DNA of 64,000 nt from Porodaedalea pini (taxonomy: Eukaryota; Basidiomycota; Agaricomycetes; Hymenochaetales; Hymenochaetaceae): contig NBAY01000100.1 of NCBI GenBank assembly GCA_002794775.1, positions 42,980 to 106,979 of the forward strand. The letters are read 5' to 3'. The position numbers were made by a program, and so were the translations under genes. Positions 1 through 13,117 of the stretch are shown piece by piece. Numbering within the stretch: the stretch's first letter is position 1; each line of letters starts with the position of its first letter. The notes under the pieces are model-generated. The model had not been told where the DNA came from. It saw nothing but the letters and a program-made list of their open reading frames with translations, and did no database searches.

Positions 1-2985
1 GTGCAAATGGACAAGGCATCCTGGCCCACATACCTCAACGACTTCGCTGATGTCTTCAGCGAAAAAGGCTTCGAGAAACTGCCGGAACATAGACCCTGGG
101 ATCACGTCATCGACTTGAAACCCAACTTCAAGCCTAGCGACTGCAAGATCTATCCGTTGACACCGATGGAACAACAGTCACTAAAGGACTTCCTCAAAGA
201 GAACTTGAAGTCGGGCCACATACGAAAGTCAATCTCACCAATGGCGTCGCCCTTCTTTTTCATCAAGAAGGCCAACAAATCGCTACGCCCAATCCAGGAC
301 TACCGTAAACTCAACAAAGGCACGATCAAGAACAAGTATCCTCTCCCCCTCATCGACGAACTGGTCAACAAGGTCAAGAATGCGAAGTTCATCACCAAAC
401 TTGACCTTCACTGGGGATACTACAACGTCCAGATCCAAGAAGGTGATGAATGGAAGGCAGCTTTCCGCATGAACATGGGTCTCTTCGAACCGACAGTCAT
501 GTTCTTCGGTCTTTGCAATGCACCAGTGATGTTCCAGGCTTTTGTCAACCACATCTTCAAGGGACTGATCTATGATAACTTGATCATCATCTACCTTGAC
601 AATATACTGATTCTCTCGCAAACTCTTGAGGAGCATATCAAAATGTCGAGGCGCGTCCTTCAGATCCTGCGAGAAAATGATCTGTACCTGAAGCCTGAAA
701 AGTGCGAGTTTGACACCAAAGTCGTAAAGTACCTCGGCCACATCGTCGGCAATGGTGAGATCAGAGCGGATCCGGCAAAGATGGAAGCAATCGCAGACTG
801 GCCCGTCCCACAAAACATCAAACAGCTGCAACAATTCCTTGGCATGGGTAACTGGCTACGACAGTTCATCAAGGATTACAGCAAGGTAGTCCATCCATTG
901 ACATCGCTGACAGGCAAGAAGGACTGGGTATGGGAGACTGAACAGCAGGAAGCGTTCGAGGAGCTGAGATGACGTCTCTGCTCACCTCCAGTCCTAGCCA
1001 TCGTGAACGATGAGGGCCCTTTCCACGTCGAAGCAGGCTCATCAAACTTCATGCTTGGAGGCATGTTGTTGCAGAATCAGGAAGGCAAGTGGAGGGTAGT
1101 CGCCTACAGGTCAGAGGCGCTCCTACCAGCGGAACAAAACTACGAGATCTACAATAAGGAGATGCTCGCGATCGTATCAGCACTCAAGGAGTGGAGACAA
1201 TACCTCCTCGGTGCCCATCACCCTATCGAGATCTGGTCCAATCATGCCAACCTCACCTACTTCAGGTTGGCACAAAAGCTGAGTTATCGGCAAGCTCGCT
1301 GGCAGACAGAACTCGAGGAATTCGACTTCCACCTCGAGCACAAGTCAGGGAAGATGATGGGCAAGGCAGACCTACTGTCGTGCAAGGCTGGCTATGACGA
1401 AGGCAAGGATGACAACGATGGTGTCGTATTCATCAAAGAGAAGTGGCTGAACCGTGGGGTAGTGTGTACGTCGCGTGACAAGGTGGTGGAACGAGTGGGT
1501 GAAGCGCAGAGGGCGCAAGACGAGTCGGAGAGGCCGACAGGCATGACGAAGGTCGACAGATTGTGGTGGATGAAAGGCAAGGTATACATTCTGTCGATGA
1601 TCAAGGAAGCCGTATTGCAGGAGTGTCACGACTTGGTACTGGCTGGGCATCCAGGAGCATCGAAAATGGTGGAACTCGTTCGTCAAGACTTCTGGTGGGC
1701 GTCAATGTTCTCCGACGTCCGAGCGTATGTCTGAGGGTGTGATCGCTGTCAGCGAACAAAGGCTCTGAGGGCGTCAAGGTCAAGACCACTCCACCCGAAT
1801 GCTGTCCCTGAAGGCCCTTGGGAAATTGTTATGGTTGATCTCATCAGAGAGCTCCCAGACTTGAAGGGACACAACACAATCTGCGTCTTCGTAGATAGAT
1901 TCTCGAAGCAGATGCATGCAATTCTGACAATGACGAAGCTGTCAGCAGAAGGCATGGCTCAGTTGTACCGCAACCACATCTTCCGCCTCCACGGCCTACC
2001 CAAGAAAATTATCCATGACTGTGGCATGCAGTTCGACGCATCGATGATGAAGGAGCTATACAAACTCCTGCACATCAAAGGCAACCCATCGACGGCGTAT
2101 CACCCACAAATGGACGGTCAGATGGAACGTGTTAACCAAGAGCTTGAACAGTACCTTAGGCTCTTCGTTAACCATCGGCAATCGGACTGGAAGGACTGGC
2201 TCCCCCTCGCAGAGTTTGCATACAACAACTGCAAACACTCAGCAATGAAGATATCTCCCTTCTACGCGAATACAGGACGTCATCCTCTGAGCTTCGACAC
2301 GACATGAACTTCATCTGCCAACATGTCAGCAGAAGAATTTGCAAAACACATCAAGGAGACTCATCGCGTTGCGAAGGACAACCTGGTCAAGGCAGCTGAG
2401 GACATGAAGCGCTACCACAACTGAATGGCGGGAATGTCAGTAGAGTACAAGGTGGGAGACAAGGTCTTCCTCGATGGGTGAAACATTAGCATGGACTCGC
2501 CAACGAAGAAGCTTGCAGACAAGTGGTATGGTCCCTTCGACATTGTCGACAAGGTGGGAGCAAGTGTGTACAAGCTCAAACTCCCAAGACGATGGAAAAA
2601 GGTCCACCCTGTCTTCAATGAAGCCCTACTGAAGCTCACTATTGAACCGTCTTTCGAAGGTCAAAAGCAGCAGCCACCTCCACCACCAGAAATTGTCAAC
2701 AATGAGGAAGAATATGAGGTCGAGGAGGTCATCGACTCACGTCTACATTGAGGAAAACTGCAGTACCTCATCAAGTGGGCCGGATACAATGAACCAACTT
2801 GGCAGCCTGAGATGGACTTTGGTGAGAACGCAAAGGAGGCGATTGCTGAGTTCTATCAGAAACACCCCGGCGCTCCTCAAAAACTCGACATTCCTCGCCA
2901 ACGACTCTGTCCACTCTTCATTGACACTGAGCCAGACGACTGTGATCTTGGTTGGTCGGGACGCCCAACCTTGAGGGGGGGGTAA
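1..2985 (+). pseudogene. Decayed pol (RT-RNase H-integrase-chromodomain) of element A
   Basis: One reading frame runs through the stretch but is broken by six TGA codons at 970, 1732, 2305, 2422, 2479 and 2749; the natural stop is TAA at 2983. Five of the six are CGA in elements B or C, and the sixth is CGG. The RT active-site box, YLDD in B and C, reads YLDN here (about 592-603), so the enzyme is dead even apart from the stops. RNase H (about 1000-1400), the integrase HHCC and DDE core (about 1620-2240) and the chromodomain (about 2710-2860) are recognisable. This copy cannot supply function in trans. Confidence 0.93.
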
Positions 2986-3410
2986 TGTCAGGATTTGAAC
3001 TTTTCCCTTCTTTTATTCTCCTTTTTATCATTTCTTTTCTTTTAATCGCTCCTTTTCATTATAATTAATCATCTTTTTCAATCATTTCCCACACTCTTTT
3101 CACATGACCTTCATTTGTTCCATTCTGTTTGCTTAGGTAACATTAGGTAATATAGTCTCACAGTCGTTGCTATATAAGGTCTCAGGAATTGCAGGAACTC
3201 CTTGTTCTGCCTTTCCTCTTACCTCTGCGACGACCTAGGTGAGACTCATCCCCCTTGTATTAGTTTAGTCTTGTATTAATCCTCTTACCTCTGTGACGAC
3301 CTAGCCTGAGTATAGCATGCCCCGAGTCCCCGCTCGAGTACAGCACGTCCCAGACGACAGTCAGCCAAGGCCTGCCCAGTCCGAGTCATCTCCTGGACTC
3401 CCGCCTAACA
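2986..3410 (+). repeat. 3' LTR of element A (425 bp)
   Basis: Begins TGTCAGG directly after the pol stop codon and ends CCGCCTAACA. It has a TATATAAGG box (about 3171) and the downstream GTTCTGC motif shared with the LTRs of B and C. The start was set by the purine tract and the end by the conserved TAACA terminus. Confidence 0.9.
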
Positions 3411-3540
3411 CTTACTACACCTGTTCTTACACATGGGCAACTGACATAATGTGACAACCAATATTGTATTTAGTGGGGCTTTAGTGTAATTAGAATTTCA
3501 CAATAAAATTCAAGTTTCTTCCAGACAGACTAAGATAATA

Positions 3541-3639
3541 CAGGTGGGTGTAAGTGAAGGCTAAGTCATGTGCACCAGTTTGGCTGGGAGTTGCTGCATA
3601 AAGCTTGCACATGACTCAGCTATCACTTACACCCACCTG
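3541..3639. mobile_element. 99-bp MITE with near-perfect inverted ends, TA flanks
   Basis: The two halves are inverted copies of each other. Both start CAGGTGGGTGTAAGTGA reading inwards and match over about 34 bp with a few differences. A TA dinucleotide borders each side (3539-3540 and 3640-3641), as expected for Tc1/mariner-mobilised MITEs. There is no coding capacity. The ends do not match the TIRs of the Tc1-like element at 32390, so that element is not its obvious driver. Confidence 0.8.
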
Positions 3640-3680
3640 TATATTGCCTGTAGAACTCAGATAAAGCTAGAATAGATATG

Positions 3681-4000
3681 TGTTAGGACTCAAACTTTCC
3701 ACTTATTTTGATTTTAATCCATCTCCCTTTTCCTTTAATATTGCGCATTCATCTTAATCACTTTCCTTTCAATGCTGATCTATGCTATGTAATAAGTTCT
3801 CATGCTTATGTCAACCACAATCCTTCCCACACTCACTCCTTCAGATGCGACCTTCATTTGTTCCATTACATAAACTATATAGTTCTTAGATAATATGGTC
3901 TCACAGGTCCTGAGCTTAAGAGGGAAGCAGGAATCATATGAACACTTGTTCTGCTTTTTCTCTTACCTCTATGACGATCTAGGTGAGACCGTGTCCCCCC
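3681..4000 (+). repeat. Solo LTR, left part, split by element G
   Basis: Starts TGTTAGGACTC, like the LTRs of element B, and is preceded by ATATG (3676-3680). It breaks off inside a run of C at 4000, where element G begins. The remainder resumes at 31163. There is no internal retrotransposon sequence next to it, so it is a solo LTR left by recombination. Confidence 0.88.
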
Positions 4001-5818
4001 TGTAGCGATTAACCATCACCTATGTGCCAGCCGAGTCTTTCCCCCCCTCACTTACACTACTCCTTTGACTCCCTTTACCAGCCACCGAACATTACTAGTG
4101 ATACATTTGCAATTGGTGGCCGACCCTTTATTATAATCCTTGGTATGGACACGATCGGATGGACAGATGTCATATGAACTCAATCAGCACATGGACGACT
4201 GACTCTTGTGGGCACAGGTGGAAGGATTTAGGCAAGTCAGACAAGGACATGGGATATAGTGGTGCAGTGGTGAGAGACGAGAGAGCAGGTTGGGCACTAC
4301 AACATCACTCCACGACAATTGGCTGCATGATGTGAGCAGGCCGAACGCCGACTCACCTTCACATCCATTCACACAGACTCGGTGTGGAGATCCTGATGCC
4401 GCTGGCCTCGGAATCGGCTCTATTAGGTTCGACTCGACTCAGGACAGTCTTACAAGTATCCCCGACGCATTTCAGGACACTTTCAGTGTTTGGCAGGATT
4501 AACTTGACGCATACAGCTTGGTTCTGCACCGGTGAGCCACCGAAGTCCGTTTTGGGTCACATCTGGTATTGTTCCGAGCCTCCCGAAGCTTAATTACTCA
4601 TGTTCTCAAGTTCCGGCTCCGAGTTCCGGCTATTTGGTGTTGTTTGGCTAGAGCCTCCGGTCTGTCTTTGTGTCCTTTGTACGCCGCTCAGAGGCTCAAA
4701 CCTCTGTTGGTTATTTAAACACTCATGTAAATGTCTCAAAAATACAAGTTTAGTTCCCCTGAGTCAGTCCCAGTCTTTAGTTCTCGTCTCCATCGCCGTT
4801 CAGTGTCGTTCCGTCCGTTCCGTCTCGAGTCCCGTTTTCGGCCAAATCTTGCTTTTGCTATATCGCCCTCAGTTCTTAACCGATTCTCGAGCTCTCTTCA
4901 GATCCTTAATCTCGTCGAAAATCGCTTTCGAATACTGTCTTGTCTTGCACGATTCCGGGCCCGCGTCGTAGAGCTACGAAAATAGCTTTTGGTTCCGGGA
5001 GTTCCGTGCGTTCCGCCAAGCCGCAACCAGTGCAACTGCCATATCTCCGTCAATTCTGCATCGCGTCTCGAGATCTTTTCAGATTCAGAATCGTCTCGAC
5101 GAATAGTATCGATTCCTGTCTTCACTGGCGAGTTTCCGAGCCCGGGTTGTCAAGATCGTAGTTGCTCTTTGTTCTCCGACCGCATTTAGGCACATTTTGC
5201 CAGTCGTCCTTTGTACTCGCGTCCTCGAGTTGACACCTAGCCCCGAGTATTCTATTACACTTCCCCACACTTCCTGACACTATCCCCTCCATCAGACACA
5301 TTAGAGTGAACCCCCAGTGGCCGAACTCAACCAGGTCCGAGTCTGCCAGTAGACCGTACCGTCACCTTTCATCGGCCAAGTCTTGCACCACTTTCTCTGC
5401 TTCAGTTTAGTATAAATTTGCAGTAGTTTGTAGATAGAGATAGAAAGAAGGAGACAGTACAGAGACAGACAGTCCCCTCTCCACCTCTAGACCGCAATCT
5501 ACTACATGCATTACTATGCACTACTTGCCCGACTCTCACTCTGAAGACAGTATACATCAACTCTGTCACCGACTCTCAGAACTCCATCACCCAATCACTG
5601 AATGCCCTTGGCCACTGTCACAAGTGCTGATTCTACCCACCTGAGTCTTGGTCCAACCAGAATCCCACACGTATCCGTATCACCGAGTCTTCATATCTCA
5701 AACCTTGCTCTACTTAGGTTGTCCCTCTCAGTATTCTGAGTCACCACAGTCCCCCTTGGGTCGATCACAAGCCGTAGCCCAAATCGCCCTTCAGATTAGA
5801 AGAGTCTGCACCCCTACA
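4001..5818 (+). repeat. 5' LTR of element G, enlarged by an insert
   Basis: Positions 4001-4382 and 5376-5818 match the 3' LTR at 30337-31162. The intervening 989 bp are absent there. The LTR begins TGTAGCGATTAACC and ends CCCCTACA. A TATAAAT box lies at about 5411. Differences from the 3' copy are mainly C/T and G/A changes, many of them at CpG. Confidence 0.85.
4383..5371. mobile_element. 989-bp TG...CA insert in the 5' LTR of G, probably another solo LTR
   Basis: The segment begins TGTGGAGATCC and ends CACCTTTCA. It is bordered on both sides by TCGG (4379-4382 and 5372-5375). The 3' LTR has a single TCGG at the matching place, so this is an insertion with a 4-bp duplication rather than a deletion in the other LTR. 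The TG/CA ends, the size, and the lack of a credible coding frame suggest a solo LTR of an unrelated family. The possible 5-bp duplication has one mismatch. Confidence 0.6.
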
Positions 5819-5819
5819 C

Positions 5820-5837
5820 ATTGGAGCCCACCATGAG
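5820..5837 (+). other. Candidate tRNA primer-binding site of element G
   Basis: The first bases after the 5' LTR read TTGGAGCCCACCATGAGG. They begin with the TGG expected for pairing to a tRNA CCA end. The tRNA was not identified. This differs from the self-priming arrangement seen in elements B and C. Confidence 0.35.
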
Positions 5838-6233
5838 GGGGACAAGGTGCCTTGCCTAAGTATCAGATCGACGTCTGAAGCTCCTCGGCACTCTACGTGC
5901 ATGCAAGCAAAGGTTCAGGAAGAACCAAGCAACCCACCACCACCACCCAGAGGACGAGGCTGAGGAAGACCAAGAGGACGTCCACTGACCACAGCCACCC
6001 CTCAGATCTTACACGCTCCCAGAGAAGTATCCTTGTCACCTTTTCGCTGATCTGGAACCACCAACCCAGAAAACACACTTCAGGACACCGAGCAACAACA
6101 GCCACCCTCAGTAACTGAACCTGAACTCACACAAGAATGAGGATGACCAGTCGAACCTAGAAGGATCCTACCTGATCTCATCAAAACACCGATATCACTT
6201 TGTATCCCAGGAAGCTTCATAACCGGCAACAGG

Positions 6234-9200
6234 TTGCATTTCAGCATCACCAGTACACCACTCAGTCAGCAGATACGAAGACCCAGGGGAACACCCAAAA
6301 GTGAGGAAAAGAATCCAGGCCTCAAAGGATACAGGAGTCCAACAAAGGAACAAAGTCGCTCCAGATCCGAAGAAGTGGTCAGGAGACTGGTATCGCCAGG
6401 ACCACGAGAATCAGCAACACCATATTGAAACCAGTCACTCAGATCGTTGTCACCCACAAGATCAGGGTCACCACTTAATTGGGGCAGACAAGCCATCAGG
6501 AGATGGATTGACAAACCTCTGATCCAAACAGGAGGACCAATAGAAGTACCAACAGAACAAAACTCCGAACCTGAGAATCCTACCCCCAACCAAAAAGAAC
6601 AATCGACCCCGGAATCACCACAGAATTGGTCTGAGACATCAGAGGAAGATCTGGTCCTGCCACCACCACCACCAACTCCAGAAGGATCAATACCTGTTGC
6701 GATATCAAGGATCGTGGACCCATACCCAGAAACTTGCCCTTCGACTCCAGAACAGCTGAGAAGGACACCAACTCCACCCTCACGCGTACCCACACCGGCT
6801 CTGCCGACTCTCCATATCATGGCACCACCAATAGTCAGAGCAGTCATGGCTAATTCTACTGCACAAGGATTGAGCCAAGGACCTTCACAAGCCCCACCAA
6901 TGGCACCACCGACACAACCCATACCCAACATAGCCAATCCTCTTCCAGACCTCACTGAGTCCAGAAATCTCCCAATCACTGGACCAAATCCTCCAGTTCC
7001 AGGAGCGACAATGCCGAACCAACATGACAAACAAGCACCAGCAATGAACGCCGATGTAGAACCAGAGGGGATCCCGCAATTCTTTGAAGAGGTTAACATC
7101 TTAGGATCAAATGCAGGAATCACCGATCTACAGAAAATCAATTGGGCACATTACTATGCACTGGTACACGAGGAGTTACTATGGTTGACTCTCCCACAGG
7201 CACGACAGAACAATTTCATGTCATTCAAAACAGCCGCCTTGGGCTTCTATCCAGCAGCAACAATAAGATACACTTATGGAGATCTAATCAATTTCATTGC
7301 CGAGAATTCCAACAAGGTTTTGATGAGCACAGCTGCCCTGGGAGAATACCATCAAAGCTTTATGCATATTACATCATATCTGGTTCAAGAAAGAGTCATT
7401 TTGGATCTAGATCAAAAGTGGTTCTATCGAGAAGGCCTAAACTGGCTCACCAATCAGCATCTCGAACAACAGCTTCAGTTGGTTGACTTTTGACACCCAG
7501 CTGGTGTTCCTTGGGATATACCGGTACTATACAATGAACTCAACCAACTTATAGCAGGAGGAGTTCTAGTAACTGGTCCTGGTGCGCAGCAAGGATATGC
7601 AGTACCGCAGTATGGAACATTCGGGATACCCACGGCGCCTCCATATTTTACTCAGCAACACATCACTGCAGCATCTGGACCATACGTGCTGAACCCCATC
7701 AAACGAGAGGACTCAGAACTGAGCCTGCTCACATGCATGGTATCAGACTTACAAGCTGAGATACGGGATCTCCGGGGTGAAAGGAAGGAGGATTATTGAA
7801 GGCAAGACTACAAGGATCGGTATGCTCAAGATTGGCTGTATGCCCCTAATGAACCGTGGGAGTACCAGCAACCCGACAATTATGGATGGCCACACAAAGA
7901 ATACAGGGCACCACTGAGAGGCCCACCTCCAGTCAGAAATATGCAGGTAAGGAATACAGGACCCTGAACATGTGCAATGTGCCACAGCACCACACACCTA
8001 TTCAGGGACTGTACAATCAGGGACACATTGCTGAACCGGCGACTATTGGCCTTGGATGCACAAGGATTCATTGTGATGCCAGGAGGAACACGACTGCTGC
8101 TGGGACCTCAAGGATCTTCTCTACTGGATCGAATGAACTTGTACTACTGAGACCACCCGAACGAAGTCCCTCCGGGTATGACAATTCCTGTCAACATGAC
8201 AACACTACAAGATCCACCACCACACCAAATGGCGAACTTGTTCAATATGTACTATCCCGCCATATCAGGACCAAGTATGTATACGCTGACCCAACCATGT
8301 AAGGAGGAAGCCCACATCGAAGAAATCCAGGACGAATATGTAGAGGAAGGAAGGAAGGTTCAGTTCGACAATACGGGCAAGTCTCATGACCAGCAGAGAT
8401 GATCGGTGAGACTAGCAAATATAGGAAAAGTCAACTCTCCTTCACCTAAACGCACGACAAAACCAACAAAGGAACGAGAAGGACACAAACCAGCTATGGA
8501 CTCGGACGTACCAGAAACTGAAACAGATAAAAGAAAGGAGAAAGAATCGCCTGAGCCCAGAACAATCGAAGAATCAGTACCCAACTCAATTCCACCGAGT
8601 GAGCCTATGCAAGTACATGTAGCACCACCACAGGAAATGATGGAACTGAAGCCTGGACATCCCAACATGGCAGTAGATGTACAGAAGCCGCAGTTCAAAT
8701 ACAACACACCAGCTAATGACCCCACAATGGTCAATGCAGTGTTTCGCCGATTCTTGGATTCCACAATATCCATATCAGGTCAAGAACTGTTGGCAACCTT
8801 GCCAGAGGTCAGACAAAAATGCAAGGACATGATGACGGTGAAGCAGAGTCCAATAAGCCATGACGAAGAAGGCGCAGCAATGTATTCGGCAGGACCCAGA
8901 CCAGGCTCACCAGTTGAATCACAGGAAAATGAACCAATTGCACCAGCAAGCATTCCAATCTGAATCATTGATGTATGGTTGGACGGAAAGATCGAGGTCG
9001 AAGGACTGCTTGACACCGGAGCTTCATTTATAGGGCTTTCTCAGGATATATGGAAACACCTAGGATCGCCGACTCTAAATAACGAACAAATCACTATAGA
9101 AACAGCAGATGCATCTAGGACCCAATCACTCAGACTAATACCACGACTCAGGATAGGACTTGGAGGATTCTCAGTACTCGTACAAGCACAAGTTGTACAC

Positions 9201-9386
9201 CCAGCACCGTTCGACATCCTACTTGGCTGACCGTTTCTCGCACATTGCAAGGCTCGACTTGTGGATATAGACATCGACAACCAGGTACTAGAACTAATCC
9301 ACCTGGTAATGGAAGAAGATATATCAGTTCCAACCTGAGAACGAACACGACAAAAGCAGCCAGCCAAAGAGGACGAGGATTTTTAA
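6234..9386 (+). pseudogene. Decayed gag-protease of element G
   Basis: A single frame can be followed across the region, interrupted almost only by TGA (for example at about 7491, 7797, 7965, 8148, 8400, 8961, 9228). The first third is a proline-rich, disordered-looking leader. Then comes a helical gag core (about 7060-7490). A CCHC zinc knuckle, C-x2-C-x4-H-x4-C, starts at 7971. A retropepsin-like domain follows with LLDTGASF near 9007-9030 and a FDILLG box near 9210. The true start is not clear and lies upstream. The frame ends at TAA 9384, just where the RT frame takes over in another phase. Confidence 0.8.
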
Positions 9387-12300
9387 TAGTCAATGAATTG
9401 GTACCATACCGACAAGATGAACCAGAGGTGCAACCATGCTATACCACAAATACCCTGGAGCCAAATGCAGTACATATTTCTTTTGACAGACAGTCTATCG
9501 AGATCACCATCACGGAAAAAGGAGGCGTAAAACTGAAACAAAATAAGGAAAACAACAAAACCCAAACAAACGAAGCAACAGGACTATTCTCTATCAATTA
9601 CCCATACGACAACAAATCTCTAATTCCTCAAACAAGTCAAACTCACTGAACGACTCAACCATTCTTCAAATACAAGAAGGTCACCAATCGTATAAAGCCG
9701 GTACCAACCACACTCCCCGAAGAATACTGAATCACCAGGACACAGCACCCTGATCCCCTAAAGGACCTTCCAGAATTATCGACCCATCCTCCACCATTCT
9801 CACCTGGGAAATGACTCACCCAGGAACGACATGACAAAATGGACATAGATCCAGCCAGATTCCTACTCCCTGAAGAAAAGGATCTTGCATGGTGGGTTAT
9901 TCAGACACAGGAAATGGTGTTCACATGGGACGAAACAGAAAAGGGCACACTCGACTATGACTACTTCACTCCGGTTCTTATCCCAACGATTGAGCATATT
10001 CCATGGGTACTGAAGAATATTCCTATCCCACCGGGGATATTCGACAAGGTCATCGCAATCATCAAAGACAAAATCATGTCCAGGGTATACAAACCATCAA
10101 ACTCATCATACTGATCCAGGTGGTTCTGTGTAGTAAAGAAGGACGGAAAGTCGCTGAGAATAGTCCACGATCTTCAACCACTAAACACAGTCACAATACA
10201 AGATCCATCGGTACCATATCCAACAGAACACATCGCTGAGTCTTTTGGGGGCTGATCCTGCTATACAACCTTGGACTTATTCGTAGCATTCGACCAAAGG
10301 AAACTCACCATATGAAGTAGGGACATAATGACATTCCAGACACCACTAGGAGCATTTTGACTCACATCAATTCCCATGGGGTGTATACGAACTCCCAACA
10401 AATCATGCACGCCGATGTCACATTCATCCTGAAGGACGAAATCCCGGACGTTGCGTTCCCATACATTGATGATGTACCCATAAAAGGGCTGGCCACACGA
10501 TATGAATTACAGGACGGATCATACGAGACCATCCCAGAAAATTCAGGAATCCGCTGATTCATATGGGAACACCTAAATGACGTCAATTGAGTCCTCCAAA
10601 GATTCAAAGTAGTTGGAGTGACTCTGTCTGGGAAAAAGTTGGTACTCGCCACACCTGAAGCAGTGATAGTTGGCCACACCTGCAACTACTCAGGACAAGT
10701 CCCAGACGAAGCACAAGTCCAAAAGGTCATCAACTGGCCTCCTTGTGAAGACATTACTGACGTTTGCTCATTCCTCAGAACTGCCGGAGTTCTCAGGCAT
10801 TTTATCAACGACTTCGCTCGGTTGGCATATGATCTGAACCGACTCACTGGAAAAGACATTCCCTTCTCATTTGGAAAACTCAAACAGCGATCGATGGACC
10901 AACTTAAGAAGGCAGTCGCTGAGTCTGGAGCCATCAGGCCGATCGACTACAAATGTGGGAGACCAGTCCACCTCTGCATAGATTTGTCAATTTGAGGATA
11001 CGGAGCGATTCTCTTACAGATCGGAGAAAATGGAGAACAGTTCCCAGCCTGTTTTATGTCTGCAACATGGAATGAAAGAGAGCAGAACTACTCACAGCCA
11101 AAAGTAGAACTGTTCAGCCTCATGAGGGCCCTCCACAATGCACAAATCTATCTAATAGGACTGGACCACTTCTACATTGAAGTTGACGTGAAGTACATTA
11201 AAGGCATGATCAACAACCCAGATATCCAGCCAAATGCAACAATCAACCAGTGGATCACTGGAATCTTACTGTTCCACTTCACGATCATCCATGTACCGGG
11301 CACTTGGCATACAGGCCCAGACAGACTCAGTCGGCGAAAGCGAGCAGATGCTGACCCTCCAGACAATGAAAACTATGAAGAATGGATCAACAATCAGTAT
11401 GCTTTCATATTCATAGCATACACTGGAGACATTCCTCCTGCTGCAGACCCTCCCACCATTCCTCAGATGGCTGCAGCAGAATCGGCCGATCAAGAGTTGA
11501 TAAAAATCAAGGAGTTTCTCAGTGACCCAAAGAAACCAGAAGACATGACAGACAACAAATTTTGACACTTTGTAACAAAGGCAACTCGGTTTTTCATTGC
11601 AGATGGACAACTTTGGAGGAAACGATACTCGGGACTGCACCAACTCATACTTGCATGAGATCGCTGATTCTCAGTCATGCAGTCAGCACACGATGACTTG
11701 GGACATAAAGGATTCTTTCCAGTACAACTACGAGTCCATGATCAATTTTGGTGGCCCATGATGAGTTCCGACATACATTGGTTCCTGAAGACATGTCACT
11801 TGTGCCAGACTCGGTAATTCACTCACGTACGGATTCTGCCGAACATCCCAACACCAGTGCCACTATTCGCCAGGGTACACATAGATGTGATGCTCATGCC
11901 CAAATCAGGAGGATTCAGGTATATCGTCCAGGCAAGAGACTCACTCACAGGCTACCCAGAATTCTGACTCTTACGCGCTGACAACTCGAGATCAATTGCC
12001 AACTTCATCTTCCAGGACATCATATGTTGATGGGGTTATGTACACGAGATCATTTCAGACAATGGTCCATCATTTGATGGCAAAGTAATCAGGATGTTGG
12101 CAAGATACAGAGTCCACAATATCTGAATCTCCCCCTATAACTCAAGAGTGAATGGAATTGTAGAGCAGCACCACAGGGACCTTAGGGAAACACTGATGAA
12201 ACTTGCCGGGAATGACGAAACTCGATGGTCACAACACACATACCATGCCATATGGGCAGAGAGGATCACAATGCAAAAAGCAACAGGATATTTGCCATAC

Positions 12301-12900
12301 TACATAGTCCATGGAGTCCAGCCGATCCTTCCATTCGACTTGGCCGAACAAATGTACATGTCACCAGTATATACATCGAAGGTATCCCAGTCAGAACTAC
12401 TCGCAGCATGAGCAAGGGTACTCCAGCATTGACCAGAAGACTTGAAACAAGTACACTCAGCAGTCATGCGTGCTTGCTTCAAATCAATCCAGCAATTTGA
12501 GAAACACTACCAAAACATGATCTGAGACTACAACTTTGGCCCCAGAGCCCTGGTTCTGGTTCGAAACTCACAAATTGACACAGAACTAAGCTGGAAGGCC
12601 AAACCCAAATACCTCGGACTGATGGTAGTTGTTTGCTGAACAACTGGAGGATCATACATTCTTGCAGAACTCACAGGCGCAGTCTCAGCACTATGATATG
12701 CAGCCTTCAGAGTTATCCCATACCACCCCCGAGCAAACATATCGACCCCAGTCATCCAGATAGTGGAGCAAACCAACTCAGAACTCGACGATCTTGCCAA
12801 CAAACATTCAAAAATTGAAGGGGAGGAGCTCAGTGCCGAGGATCAGCCACAACCAACAGAAATCCTTGACACCAACTCTGGAACTGAATCTGAATCATGA
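9387..12900 (+). pseudogene. Decayed reverse transcriptase, RNase H and integrase of element G
   Basis: RT motifs include VVKKDGKSLRIVHDLQPLN (about 10130), the TTLDLFVAFD aspartate block (about 10265) and a YIDD box (about 10462). An apparent frameshift near 10360 separates the first blocks from the last. RNase H continues (about 10990-11330). The integrase has a C-x2-C pair near 11795, then D (HIDV, about 11880), D (SDNGPSFDG, about 12057) and E (GIVEQHH, about 12155). Many TGA codons break it. The sequence is distant from elements A-C and no chromodomain was seen, so G is a different Ty3/gypsy lineage. Confidence 0.85.
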
Positions 12901-13117
12901 TACCCCTTATTCTCTTTGATATTCATTCTCATTCTGTTTCCTTTTACACAACAAACCCCCACTCTCAAACTTCGAAACTGTGAAATCCACAAAAAACAGT
13001 ACCCTACCGAGCCTGGAAGGAAAAGCCAAGTCTTATACTTCTGTCGTAAAGCACAGTGTAATGCGGTACCAACCATAGACTAAATTCCCTTAATAAATAA
13101 CAAACAGCAAAACTACC

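Larger units (their letters stand above)
1..3410 (+). mobile_element. Element A: 3' part of a decayed chromodomain Ty3/gypsy retrotransposon
   Basis: The window opens inside pol, so the 5' LTR, gag and protease lie outside. What is present is reverse transcriptase, RNase H, integrase and chromodomain in the order typical of chromoviruses, a purine-rich tract (2974-2982), and an LTR ending at 3410. The proteins align residue by residue with elements B and C, so A belongs to the same broad family but is older. Because the upstream flank is missing, no target duplication can be checked. Confidence 0.93.

Noticed and set aside
283..834. Long minus-strand open frame of 183 codons inside element A pol
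   Set aside because: It is a shadow of the RT coding sequence on the plus strand. The same shadow appears opposite the RT of elements B and C.
3411..3540. Possible continuation of an element to the right of the LTR of A
   Set aside because: No LTR, primer site or coding sequence follows. It is simply the flank between A and the MITE.
4600..4985. Two overlapping plus-strand frames of 123 and 84 codons in the LTR insert
   Set aside because: Low-complexity Ser/Leu/Arg-rich sequence without a family match, in a segment best explained as a solo LTR.
6266..7141. 291-codon minus-strand frame opposite the gag leader of G
   Set aside because: The plus strand has Pro-rich gag with a consistent phase through the zinc knuckle. 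The minus frame is Gly/Ser-rich from complementing Pro codons and has no family match.
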